Below are positions 56,491-63,568 of a stretch of DNA of 64,000 nt, in pieces. The first letter of the stretch is position 1, and the number at the start of each line of letters is the position of its first letter. The position numbers and the translations under genes were made by a program. Location: IMG/VR virus record IMGVR_UViG_3300043436_000583, positions 1 through 64,000 of that record; one strand, written 5' to 3'. The DNA comes from a virus. The notes under the pieces are model-generated. The model did not search any database. It saw only the letters and a program-made list of their open reading frames with translations, and was not told the DNA's origin.

Positions 56491-58529
56491 TATGAAAACA
56501 ATTTATTGCGTTTATATTTATTTTTTGTTTGTCCAAACATATTATTCCTAGAGTCAGTGAAGAGTATGTTTCCTTTCCTCTTCTTAAACATAGAAGCAAC
56601 TCTCTCATCTGATGTTCCACCTATCCTACCCATAATTGGGTCCATCTTTAAAGCTTGTGCTATGGCTAACTCTGCAGCTACAATTCTATCGAAGTTACCT
56701 GAATCATTGTATTGAATGATTTCTTCAAGTAATACAGGATCAAATATCTTACTTACACCTAGCACTTCTCTTATCACTTCACCTGCTTCATTTGTTTCTT
56801 TAAAGATTGCAGCTTCCATATACTTCTTTAAACAAGTGTGAAGGTAGTCAATTATCTTTGCAGCTGAACGATGTATACCAAAGTCTCTTTTTACAGTGGT
56901 GTTTGGTACAATCTCTTTTAACCATTCAGGTTGTTTTTCTAGATAATGAGCATCTCCTTTACTCTTCATATATTCAATAAAGGATATATCATCATTCTCA
57001 CAAAGAGCTCGTGCATTATAATACTTTATAAGAAGTCTAGCTTGTTCTTCCCAAGTTTCTTTCTTATCAGGTCTAGCACAATACGAAGCTACGAACATAT
57101 CTTGATATTTCTCACCACTAATTTCATGCATCCTTTTATATATGTATACAGATCCAAGTGAAGTTGAATATGCAGACTTACCTTGTCTATATGGATCGAC
57201 TCCTGCTACATACAATCCATAAGGTGGATTATCTATAGGGAATTCATATATAACTATAGGTGCTTCTTTTAGGTCTGAGTTCTTTAGAGGGAAGTTAGAG
57301 ATGGGTAGTTTATCTGTAAACTCATGAGCTATCTTCTCTCCATCATTAAACAATACAACAGGAGTTCCTGTTCTTTCTTGTTGTAACAATCTAGCTTTCT
57401 GTCTCTTAGCACTCTCAATATCAAATATATTTGTATCCTCATTCAAGAAGATATCATCCACTTCCTGAGGATAGTACATCTTTTCTTTTAGATAGGCTAT
57501 ACGATCACCAGCTTTCTTAAGTCTTTCTAAATCTCTATTAGTAATTTCTGTAGCCTTATTCTCATCACTTACAAGCATCTTAACGTTATGTAAGTCTGAT
57601 TTAGATGGCTCATTTAAATATGCTCCTAGTGTAGATTCATCTTTAGCCTCCATCCTATACTTATGTGAGATGAACAAACCATGTATACGTTTATCATCTT
57701 TAGCATTGTTATATGTAAGGAAGTTAAAGTTATCTACGTCAAACATCAAGCTTTTAGCATCCATGAATTTCTTCATGTCACCACCAGTCCCAGTAAGAAT
57801 GGGGCTACATCCCCAGCCATAGGGTGTAGTGAAACCAGGAATAGCTGCCTGTAAGCCTCGAAGGAAATTTCCTTTACCAATCTCATCTATAATTAATTTA
57901 CGTGGTTTTGTACCTGCAATAGCCTCTTCATTATTACCTTCATCAAGGTTACGTATTAGAATGGAAGAGAATGGGATACGTTCACCAGACTTGGTCTTTA
58001 TACCTAGAGTCACTTGGTTCTTCCAGTTATCCTCAATTCTCTGCCATCTCCAATACTCAGGAATGAAATTCAATCCTTTGTCAATCTTATCAGTAATCAG
58101 TTTAATATCTGGGGCATTTAAGCCTGCTATGATATTCTGACTGTTTTCATCAAAGGTTGCACCCCATGCAATATAGGATGCTTCAAGAACAGACTTGGCA
58201 AAACGTCTAATACCTAGAATGACTAAGCCCCTCTTTTCTTGTTGAGCTCTGTCAATTTCGTTCGTCACAAGCCATTCATTATCTCTCAATAGGGGATTAG
58301 CATATTTCTGTGCAATCCTCCCATAATCATCTATTATATCTACTTCTGTATGCCATATGTTAAGGTGCCAATATAAAAATGGGTTGATATATGTACCACC
58401 CATCATAGCTCCATTTAAACATAACTCTCTGTGAAAGTCAAAGAATGGCTTACACTCCTGAGAGTCTTTATCAGGAATACGCTTCTGATTTATAAACCAG
58501 TCTTTGTAGTCTATACTTTGTAGTTCCAT
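56490..58529 (-). CDS. terL: Terminase large subunit
   Basis: 679 residues. The ATPase has a Walker A variant GIRRFAKS (G106 to S113), Walker B KLIIDE (D215, E216), and a TGTGGD motif near 246-251 typical of the coupling motif. The nuclease domain shows VAGVDPYRQGKS with D445, and ALCEND with E511. These are the two acidic ends of an RNase H-like terminase nuclease. The protein pumps DNA into the procapsid through the portal and cuts concatemers. Its ATG overlaps the stop of the small upstream gene (candidate small subunit), and its stop overlaps the portal start. Confidence 0.92.
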   Translation of the reverse strand: MELQSIDYKDWFINQKRIPDKDSQECKPFFDFHRELCLNGAMMGGTYINPFLYWHLNIWHTEVDIIDDYGRIAQKYANPLLRDNEWLVTNEIDRAQQEKRGLVILGIRRFAKSVLEASYIAWGATFDENSQNIIAGLNAPDIKLITDKIDKGLNFIPEYWRWQRIEDNWKNQVTLGIKTKSGERIPFSSILIRNLDEGNNEEAIAGTKPRKLIIDEIGKGNFLRGLQAAIPGFTTPYGWGCSPILTGTGGDMKKFMDAKSLMFDVDNFNFLTYNNAKDDKRIHGLFISHKYRMEAKDESTLGAYLNEPSKSDLHNVKMLVSDENKATEITNRDLERLKKAGDRIAYLKEKMYYPQEVDDIFLNEDTNIFDIESAKRQKARLLQQERTGTPVVLFNDGEKIAHEFTDKLPISNFPLKNSDLKEAPIVIYEFPIDNPPYGLYVAGVDPYRQGKSAYSTSLGSVYIYKRMHEISGEKYQDMFVASYCARPDKKETWEEQARLLIKYYNARALCENDDISFIEYMKSKGDAHYLEKQPEWLKEIVPNTTVKRDFGIHRSAAKIIDYLHTCLKKYMEAAIFKETNEAGEVIREVLGVSKIFDPVLLEEIIQYNDSGNFDRIVAAELAIAQALKMDPIMGRIGGTSDERVASMFKKRKGNILFTDSRNNMFGQTKNKYKRNKLFS

Positions 58530-58861
58530 TATTTTCTATTTGCTAAGAACTCAGCAGCAGCTCCTGATAACTCACCTTTACCTCTCACTTCCACCTTTGC
58601 TTCTTCCATACTTCTTAGCTTGTCAACCACCTCTATTAATGCTAAATAGTTTTTCATTGTCTCTTGGACAAATTTACCTTGAGCTTCAATACTAGCAATT
58701 ACCATTGGTAACATGCCACCTTTAGCTGTAGGTTTCCACTCAATTCTATCCTTTAGTTCATGTAGTGGATTAGCATTTACATAAGCTTTCCATGAAACGA
58801 GTTGTGACTCAGCCCATTCAAGCTCTGTATTTACATATGTAGTTTTCTTAATAGTCGCCAT
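58529..58861 (-). CDS. Small protein before terL, candidate small terminase
   Basis: 110 residues, helical and charged (LEWAESQLVSWKAYVNANPL, FVQETMKNYLALIEVVDKLRSMEE), with a C-terminal short tail. It directly precedes terL with TAATG-type coupling, the usual place of a small terminase subunit, but no DNA-binding helix-turn-helix stands out. Small terminase is therefore an inference from position and size. It overlaps the upstream gene by 14 bp. Confidence 0.5.
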   Translation of the reverse strand: MATIKKTTYVNTELEWAESQLVSWKAYVNANPLHELKDRIEWKPTAKGGMLPMVIASIEAQGKFVQETMKNYLALIEVVDKLRSMEEAKVEVRGKGELSGAAAEFLANRK

Positions 58862-59132
58862 CTTCTTCCTCCTCCTTGAGGATGTTATCGAGGTCCATGC
58901 CCTCTTTGATTATTTTTTCTAGTTCAGATTCATCTGTATGTGGAACATCCATTTCTATTTCAGACTTATATTTGCTAAGAGCAAATGCAAGTTCTTTATC
59001 TGTTAGTCCCCAAATATCACCATAATCTGCAAGAGCTGTAGCTAGGTGTCTTCCAATGTTATACGTTGGAAAGTCCTTATGTAGTTCTTGTAATATATCA
59101 ATCACTTCTGTATAGTGAGTCTTTTTACTCAT
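58848..59132 (-). CDS. Small conserved-looking protein, unknown
   Basis: 94 residues, acidic, with one likely folded helical domain (YTEVIDILQELHKDFPTYN, GRHLATALADYGDIWGLTDKELAFALSKYK) and an acidic tail (LKEEEEDGDY). The GLTDKELAFAL stretch could be a helix-turn-helix-like element. It lies in the tightly packed leader of the packaging operon, separated by 5 bp from the gene before and overlapping the gene after by 14 bp. Function not recognised. Confidence 0.55.
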   Translation of the reverse strand: MSKKTHYTEVIDILQELHKDFPTYNIGRHLATALADYGDIWGLTDKELAFALSKYKSEIEMDVPHTDESELEKIIKEGMDLDNILKEEEEDGDY

Positions 59133-59137
59133 TAGTC

Positions 59138-59392
59138 TTATATTAATTCATTTAAATCATCATCTGTTAACTTCTCAGTTCTGATCTCCACTTCTAGATC
59201 AACACCTTCAAAGTTCTTTCTTCCCTGATCTGTCATATATTCTCCAGTGAAGGCTATGCCCATTCTATCAAACTCTTTGCCAGGAACTCCCACTACATCA
59301 ATGTAATCTATACCCTTGTTATATAGGTCAACAAGTGTATCAATTAACTTGTCCAGTGGAATCTTCTCTATTTTTACTTCCCTCTTTGCCAT
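59138..59392 (-). CDS. Small protein, unknown function
   Basis: 84 residues, starting MAKREVKIEKIPLDKLIDTLVDLYNKGIDYIDVVG and ending with an acidic TDDDLNELI. Alternating charged and hydrophobic residues suggest a small alpha/beta fold. Its first 53 bp overlap the end of the zinc-finger gene in another frame, longer than other overlaps here, but both frames are well formed. Not recognised. Confidence 0.55.
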   Translation of the reverse strand: MAKREVKIEKIPLDKLIDTLVDLYNKGIDYIDVVGVPGKEFDRMGIAFTGEYMTDQGRKNFEGVDLEVEIRTEKLTDDDLNELI

Positions 59393-59687
59393 ATATTGTT
59401 TCTATTAATTGATTTTCATCATCCCTAGATTCTATTTCTGCAACCCATTTTTCTATGGGACAAGCACAAGACAAACACTTAGTTTTGGCTGAGAGAACAC
59501 ATCCACAATGTGTACAATGTTTATCAAACCTACGAGGTTTCTTAGGCTTGTTTTCAGAGCACCATTCACATGCATCACAGATAGCCATACGTTCTTGACT
59601 CACCTGTCTTATATGTTCCTTCATGTCGTCTGCTGGAAAGAGGTTATTCTTCCACCCCTCGTAAATCTGAGAGAAGTTGATCTTCAT
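59340..59687 (-). CDS. Zinc-finger protein, multiple Cys pairs
   Basis: 115 residues. The middle carries CDACEWCSEN, then RFDKHCTHCGCVLSAKTKC and LSCACPIEKW, giving eight to ten Cys arranged as two CxxC-type metal sites. The pattern with CGC...AKT...CP..KW is widespread in small phage proteins of unknown role. The N-terminus (MKINFSQIYEGWKNNLFP) overlaps the HU/IHF-like gene by 44 bp. DNA or protein binding is possible. It is one of three small Cys-rich proteins in the window. Confidence 0.65.
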   Translation of the reverse strand: MKINFSQIYEGWKNNLFPADDMKEHIRQVSQERMAICDACEWCSENKPKKPRRFDKHCTHCGCVLSAKTKCLSCACPIEKWVAEIESRDDENQLIETIYGKEGSKNREDSTGQVN

Positions 59688-60030
59688 AGATAGTTTTTGT
59701 TTTTAACAAATTGATCAGAGCTTCTGTTTTTTCTAGTGTCACTTGAGACGAACGTCTCTTTTGTTCAGATGTCGTTTCATCTGATATTATCTTTTCCATT
59801 GCCTGCTTCTTAGCATTCAATTGTCCAAGTCGTTTTGTAGCCTTCTTTTCATTGAAATAGAACTTACCAAAGCCAGATATCTCTAGGCTATTGTTAAGAT
59901 CCATCGCTTCGTTTGCAGACTGAAACTGGTGGTTTATTACAGTCTCAATTGTCTTCTCACTTGTCAACATCTTCACTGCCAGAGTTCTAATTAGGTAGTC
60001 TTTGACAGACATGCTTATAGGCTTATCCAT
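59644..60030 (-). CDS. HU/IHF-like DNA-binding protein
   Basis: 128 residues. The first ~65 residues follow the HU/IHF layout: two helices (MSVKDYLIRTLAVKMLTSE, TIETVINHQFQSANEAMD), then LNNSLEISGFGKFYFNEKKATKRL, which matches the strand motif GFG-F and the start of the basic DNA-binding arm. The Pro at the arm tip is not visible, and a Lys/Glu helical tail replaces the arm return. The family bends DNA, and IHF aids DNA packaging in phage lambda, which fits its place near terL. It overlaps the winged-helix gene by 8 bp. Confidence 0.6.
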   Translation of the reverse strand: MDKPISMSVKDYLIRTLAVKMLTSEKTIETVINHQFQSANEAMDLNNSLEISGFGKFYFNEKKATKRLGQLNAKKQAMEKIISDETTSEQKRRSSQVTLEKTEALINLLKTKTIYEDQLLSDLRGVEE

Positions 60031-60382
60031 GTATTAGACTTATTTGCAATATGATGTCCTTCTCGAAGTTCAGCAGAATAAGAGGATTGACCTTCACCTT
60101 TGTCCCATCCTTTACAAACACCCCCATCTTCTTCAGCTTACTAATGATGTTATTAATAGCAGCAGATGTGCTGTCATATGTCTGGCAAAACTCCTGTCTA
60201 ATATTAGCATAGGAGATGTTACCCTTTATAGCAGCAAACGCAATTAATTGCACTTCCCTATTGGTCAGCTTAAGGTCATTGATGGCTGACAATATTCTAT
60301 AATACTTCTCAGCCAAGGCAATATCATCCTTCACTGATTTTTTCAGTCGCTGTACAATGGGAGATTTTGGTTTGGTTTCCAT
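60023..60382 (-). CDS. Winged helix-turn-helix protein heading the packaging operon
   Basis: 119 residues. LTNREVQLIAFAAIKGNISYANIRQEF forms a two-helix start, SAAINNIISKLKKMGVFV a recognition helix, and DGTKVKVNPLIL the wing. This MarR-like fold suggests a transcriptional regulator or DNA-binding assembly factor. A perfect TTTG-N19-TAnnTTTG promoter lies only 12 bp before the ATG, together with a copy of the recurring 17-bp palindrome, so this protein could regulate that palindrome (inference). The leader would be only a few nucleotides long. Confidence 0.65.
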   Translation of the reverse strand: METKPKSPIVQRLKKSVKDDIALAEKYYRILSAINDLKLTNREVQLIAFAAIKGNISYANIRQEFCQTYDSTSAAINNIISKLKKMGVFVKDGTKVKVNPLILLNFEKDIILQISLIHG

Positions 60383-60394
60383 AATTAGTTAACA

Positions 60395-60425
60395 CAAAGG
60401 TATGTATATTCCATTGATTGTCAAA
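60395..60425 (-). promoter_or_regulatory. Consensus Bacteroidota promoter of packaging operon
   Basis: Minus strand TTTG (60422-60425), exactly 19 bp, TACCTTTG (60395-60402): a full match to the Bacteroidota primary promoter. The ATG at 60380-60382 is 12 nt past the box, so the transcript would have a leader of roughly 5-8 nt or none. Confidence 0.8.
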
Positions 60426-60442
60426 TAACTATTTTAGTTATT
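60424..60442. promoter_or_regulatory. 17-bp palindrome copy 3, at the -33 element
   Basis: Perfect 8-bp arms AATAACTA and TAGTTATT around TTT. The core ATAACT-N5-AGTTAT (60425-60441) matches copies at 26298 and 40771. It touches the -33 box of the packaging promoter, a good position for control by a DNA-binding protein. Confidence 0.6.
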
Positions 60443-60460
60443 ATAAAAGTTAATGCTATA

Positions 60461-60706
60461 TTATGCACCAAATCTCCTGAACAGGAAAATAACACTGAAT
60501 ATAAGCAAGCCTATTCTAAGCTCTTGCTCTAGTCCACCATCGTCTGTAACGTAGTTTCTATTAGATATTCCTAGTTCAAAACTATTGTAATCCTTAGGGA
60601 GAAACTCTATACCAAATTCCCATTCTTCAAAATTGGCAAACCCCCATATCACTACAGCTATCATAAGGACAGCCACTATTGTTAACAACACATTTAATAC
60701 TACCAT
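60461..60706 (-). CDS. Small membrane protein with two hydrophobic segments
   Basis: 81 residues. An N-terminal membrane helix (LNVLLTIVAVLMIAVVIWGF, residues ~4-23) and a C-terminal hydrophobic stretch (LRIGLLIFSVIFLFRRF) flank an acidic middle. It is the first minus-strand gene from the divergent region and has its own promoter match at 60763-60795. A two-helix protein of this size could be a holin, a superinfection-exclusion factor or an unrelated membrane protein; nothing decides among these. Confidence 0.6.
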   Translation of the reverse strand: MVVLNVLLTIVAVLMIAVVIWGFANFEEWEFGIEFLPKDYNSFELGISNRNYVTDDGGLEQELRIGLLIFSVIFLFRRFGA

Positions 60707-61119
60707 ATATCTAAGCTTTGTTTAATGAGGAGGTATTAGCAGGGCCCCCCCTAAATCCCCCCCAAAGATACTGCTAAATAAATTTACCAGCCAAATTTAT
60801 TTTTAATGGGTTATAAAAAGGACAACCTATAAGTTGACATGTCCCTTATAAGACACATTAAGTAAAGCTATAGCTTGACTAAACATCCCCCACAGTCAAG
60901 CTATCCCTTGACAATCCCCCTGCATGAAACTTTGGAAAAATTCATGCAAACGTTCCATATGGAACTATCCCCTGCTTAGGCAACAAAATTTTCTATGGCC
61001 CCCACCCCCCTTTGTATGTATGGGAGGGTAGCCTTCTCCATATCACAACCCCCCCTACAAATTGGGGGATCGACACATCCCCCCATCATTAATCATTTCA
61101 CAATTTAAAACGAAAACAG
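60707..61119. other. Divergent non-coding region with serial stem-loops (possible origin)
   Basis: 413 bp without a gene, between the two opposed gene blocks. Perfect inverted repeats: TTAGCAG/CTGCTAA (60736-60777), AAATAAATTT/AAATTTATTT (60776-60802), ATAGCTTGACT/AGTCAAGCTAT (60870-60904), TGCATGAA/TTCATGCA (60921-60948), GTTCCAT/ATGGAAC (60952-60965), CCCCC/GGGGG (61051-61068). C runs in ATCCCC-type contexts recur in loops and between stems (near 60757, 60886, 60914, 60968, 61079), very unlike the AT-rich surroundings. Possible roles are replication origin, structured RNA, or a control region for both transcription directions. Confidence 0.6.
60763..60795 (-). promoter_or_regulatory. Promoter for the small membrane protein gene
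   Basis: Minus strand TTTG (60792-60795), 21-bp spacer, TATCTTTG (60763-60770). The initially transcribed sequence has two runs of seven G (60757-60763 and 60745-60751). Both boxes lie within stem-loop arms or loops (60736-60777 and 60776-60802), so structure or a bound dimer could control it. Confidence 0.6.
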
Positions 61120-61533
61120 ATGCAAAAAAACATCTCAATGACAGACATTACCTCAGGTACTTGGTCTGCAGCAGGCAACTTCACAGGTAAGGACATTACA
61201 GGTGAGCGAATCTTTATTGGCAAAGACCTAATGGCATCATTAGGCTACAGTGCAGGTGACGTAGCTTCAGGCTTCTCTTGTGCTTACAGAACTAATTTGA
61301 TTGGCCAACTTGATGAGAAAGGCAATCCAAAGGTTGACACAACTACAGGCGAACCTATTAAGGTGGCTCGTGTTGAAGCAACTGCATTGTTTGAATCAAC
61401 AGATGCAATGCACGAAGCGTTTGCGTCTCGTGAGAGTCATTCATTCAAAGTACAAGCAAAGGTACAAGCTTCAGCTAAGTCTGCAGGCTTAACAGAATCT
61501 GCAATCAACAACTTGTTGAGCGTAGCATTCTAA
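61120..61533 (+). CDS. First early-side gene, unknown function
   Basis: 137 residues (or 131 from the second Met at residue 7). Small and Ala/Ser/Thr-rich, with SAAGNFTGKDITGERIFIGKDL and a C-terminal half (ESHSFKVQAKVQASAKSAGLT) that could be a short strand-helix. I do not recognise the family. The codons look cleaner and less AT-biased than those of neighbours, suggesting strong expression. It is the first plus-strand gene after the divergent region, has the A-rich leader ACAATTTAAAACGAAAAC, and is followed at once by its own terminator, so it is a single-gene unit. Confidence 0.7.
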   Translation: MQKNISMTDITSGTWSAAGNFTGKDITGERIFIGKDLMASLGYSAGDVASGFSCAYRTNLIGQLDEKGNPKVDTTTGEPIKVARVEATALFESTDAMHEAFASRESHSFKVQAKVQASAKSAGLTESAINNLLSVAF

Positions 61534-61540
61534 ACTAATA

Positions 61541-61574
61541 GAGAGTAGTGTTCCTTAATTGGGACATTACTCTC
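61541..61574 (+). terminator. Intrinsic terminator of the first early gene
   Basis: A 14-bp stem (61541-61554 with 61561-61574) around TTAATT, with two G-U pairs when read as plus-strand RNA, followed by TTATTATATAT. The U tract is broken, so it may be leaky. The gap to 61765 also holds two GGGTGGG runs, a 7-bp stem ATTCTCA/TGAGAAT and a TATAGCATTAACT motif (61745-61757). Confidence 0.65.
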
Positions 61575-61765
61575 TTATTATATATAAGGGTGGGTGTGAT
61601 GAACACATTTGGGTGGGTTTATTGCTAATTAACCTATTGATTCTCAACATTTTATCTATGAGAATGAGAATAGGTGTGTGCTCTATTCCCACATATTGGC
61701 ACATTTTGACACATCATTAATAACAGCTATACAATACAATATATATAGCATTAACTAACATTTAT

Positions 61766-61948
61766 ATGACAATTACAATAAGAGATATATCTAATGGTTT
61801 AAATATTATTACATTAGATCTTAAACATATTCCTAGTAGGGAAGATGATATAATTATAGATAAGATATGGTATAAGGTTGATGGAATCATTTGGAACTTT
61901 GATAATAATGATTATACACTCTACGTTGTACCTAGTAAAACTATATAA
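61766..61948 (+). CDS. Small early protein, unknown function
   Basis: 60 residues. The sequence alternates strands (TIRDISNGLNIITLDLKHIP, IIIDKIWYKVDGIIWNFDN, YTLYVVP) like a small beta-barrel or SH3-type fold. I do not recognise a family. It follows a TATAGCATTAACT motif by 8 bp, with an AT-rich leader. The frame on the other strand across it is treated as a shadow. Confidence 0.55.
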   Translation: MTITIRDISNGLNIITLDLKHIPSREDDIIIDKIWYKVDGIIWNFDNNDYTLYVVPSKTI

Positions 61949-62074
61949 TGTACCATTTCTATTTCCCAAGGATAGACAGATGTAATACAATTTATGCAAT
62001 ACAGTATGTTAAACTCGATATGATACTCACTAATCATAAAGGTTTATAACAATTAACAGAGACATTGCAATAGA

Positions 62075-62165
62075 GAAAGGTTGTTCCTTTCAGCATTACA
62101 TCTGAGTACAGAGGGATATATATATCTTTGTCATTAGCCTTTAGCGTACCAAAGGTGATATATAT
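62075..62165 (+). promoter_or_regulatory. Structured leader / possible promoter upstream of membrane gene
   Basis: The 258-bp gap 61949-62206 contains GAAAGG/CCTTTC (62075-62091, loop TTGTT) and a larger hairpin, ATATATATC/GATATATAT (62118-62126 with 62157-62165), holding CCTTT/AAAGG inside. TATCTTTG at 62123-62130 matches the TAnnTTTG box but only TCTG is found 18 bp upstream, so a promoter is possible, not firm. Confidence 0.35.
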
Positions 62166-62206
62166 TATATAACACATTATTAATCAATCATTTAACACAT
62201 TAACAC

Positions 62207-62425
62207 ATGAAACTAATCAAACACGTCATTAACATTATGTTCCTATGGAGCATACCTCACATTCTTTTAGCATTTGTTTTGCTAATTACAGGTCTTATAT
62301 ATAACTATCATGAAGCTGTTACATCAGAGATATGGATAGTTGTTATGTTCTTCTATTTCATTATTACAGCTATTATGTATGCTGTAAGCTCAGGAGAAGA
62401 AGACGAAATGAAAATACTCAAATAA
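62207..62425 (+). CDS. Small membrane protein with two hydrophobic helices
   Basis: 72 residues. Two membrane segments (~8-30: INIMFLWSIPHILLAFVLL; ~41-60: EIWIVVMFFYFIITAIMYAV) are joined by a short polar loop, with a basic N-terminus and an acidic C-terminus. Early-side position argues against a lysis role; inhibition of superinfection or a membrane-modifying function is possible. It ends 85 bp before a strong terminator. Confidence 0.6.
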   Translation: MKLIKHVINIMFLWSIPHILLAFVLLITGLIYNYHEAVTSEIWIVVMFFYFIITAIMYAVSSGEEDEMKILK

Positions 62426-62510
62426 ACATCACATTATCAATTAGTTATTACACAACACAACTACAGCTATAAAAAACATTGGCTAGTTGGTAATATGTGT
62501 GTTAGATTTA

Positions 62511-62542
62511 GGACTCTGCTTCCCCTAGCAGGGTCCTTTTTT
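62511..62542 (+). terminator. Strong intrinsic terminator
   Basis: A 10-bp stem GGACTCTGCT / AGCAGGGTCC (one G-U pair) around TCCCCT, followed by TTTTTT at 62537-62542. It ends the membrane-protein unit. The next gene starts 24 bp later, so its promoter must lie at or before the terminator, or it relies on read-through. Confidence 0.85.
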
Positions 62543-62565
62543 ACTAATCATCAAAAACAAACAAT

Positions 62566-63162
62566 ATGCTTATATTAGCAAAACTTGTATTTAAATCATA
62601 TATGCCCAAGCAATTGGAGATAGGTATGTGGTTTAAGAAAGATCACAGTGATGTGGTCTATGGTAAGATATATAACTATATCACCATATATGAACTAAAA
62701 GAGTTGCCACGTAATATGGAGGAATACATATCCATTAATGGTGCACCTGTTGAGCCTTATATTATACAGCCAATGACTAATCCAGATGATCCAGAAGAAA
62801 TACTGGTGATATCTGATTTTGTAGGTTGGTGGGAGTCTGATGAAGGCTGGGAGGATGATGATGGTAATTGGATAGAGAATATACAGCTAGAAGACCTATC
62901 GCCTAAGATTATCAATGAATGGATATATGGTGAGAATGGAGACAATGATGGTCTCATAGCTCTTGAAGTCAATGATGACAGAGAAGCCATTACATATCTT
63001 GATGATGAAGGCAATGATACAGGCAAGGTTATCATCAAACAATCTGATTATGTAAATGAAGATGATGACTATGATACAATAGAAGAAGAGTATCTTGAGG
63101 ATGAAGAAGATTGGGATGATATGGATGATGAGCCTGAATTTGAATTAGGTGGATCTGAATAA
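62566..63162 (+). CDS. Highly acidic early protein
   Basis: 198 residues from the first ATG; a start at residue 13 (MPKQLEIGMWFKKDH) is also possible. The first ~90 residues form a basic-to-neutral domain (VVYGKIYNYITIYELKELP). From ~75 on it becomes strongly acidic with Trp (FVGWWESDEGWEDDDGNW), ending in EDDDYDTIEEEYLEDEEDWDDMDDE. The C-terminal half is extreme in Asp/Glu. A DNA-mimic anti-restriction role, as for Ocr-type proteins, is one idea, but no homology is claimed. It starts 24 bp after a terminator. Confidence 0.65.
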   Translation: MLILAKLVFKSYMPKQLEIGMWFKKDHSDVVYGKIYNYITIYELKELPRNMEEYISINGAPVEPYIIQPMTNPDDPEEILVISDFVGWWESDEGWEDDDGNWIENIQLEDLSPKIINEWIYGENGDNDGLIALEVNDDREAITYLDDEGNDTGKVIIKQSDYVNEDDDYDTIEEEYLEDEEDWDDMDDEPEFELGGSE

Positions 63163-63185
63163 AATAACAATTTAAAAACAAAACT

Positions 63186-63362
63186 ATGGCTATTTCAACA
63201 TGCTGTGGAGCACACACCACAATGCCAGAATATGACATTTGTCCTGATTGCAGAGAACATTGTGATTGGGAAGATGATGAACTTGAAGAAGATAGAACAT
63301 TATCTCATTTACAATATAATCTAAATAGAGATAAAATGGCTGAAAATGAAAAACATGAATAA
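63186..63362 (+). CDS. 58-residue Cys/His zinc-binding-like protein
   Basis: 58 residues. The frame ATG GCT ATT to TAA at 63360-63362 gives MAISTCCGAHTTMPEYDICP followed by DCREHCDWEDD. Pattern: CC, then CPxC, then HC, a compact zinc-knuckle layout seen in many small phage proteins. The remainder is acidic. Its leader ACAATTTAAAAACAAAAC is nearly the same as that of the first early gene. It overlaps the next gene by 17 bp. Confidence 0.7.
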   Translation: MAISTCCGAHTTMPEYDICPDCREHCDWEDDELEEDRTLSHLQYNLNRDKMAENEKHE

Positions 63363-63537
63363 CTCATTAAAAACCAAAGAGATGAAGAAGCTATATGAAA
63401 TTTTATTTGAAGGCAAAAAGCCTGAAGAACAGCCATTAAAGCTTGAGATAAAGCTTAAATCTACTGCTACACCACAAGAGCAGCTAGAAATAAATGAATG
63501 GTATAGACATATTAATAACTCATTACAAAGAAATTAG
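63346..63537 (+). CDS. Small charged early protein
   Basis: 63 residues, Lys/Glu-rich (KKLYEILFEGKKPEEQPLKLEIKLKS, QEQLEINEWYRHINNSLQ), probably helical. Either the first ATG at 63346, overlapping the zinc-binding gene by 17 bp, or the ATG at 63355 could be used. No family recognised. It is followed by a strong terminator 32 bp after its stop, which ends the unit begun at 62566. Confidence 0.5.
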   Translation: MKNMNNSLKTKEMKKLYEILFEGKKPEEQPLKLEIKLKSTATPQEQLEINEWYRHINNSLQRN

Positions 63538-63568
63538 GTTAGATGTGTGTGTGGTTAGTAAGTAAACA

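Noticed and set aside
62757-63238. Minus-strand open frames of 93 and 67 codons
   Set aside because: Opposite well-formed plus-strand early genes and lacking leaders; Ser/His-rich shadow of acidic codons.
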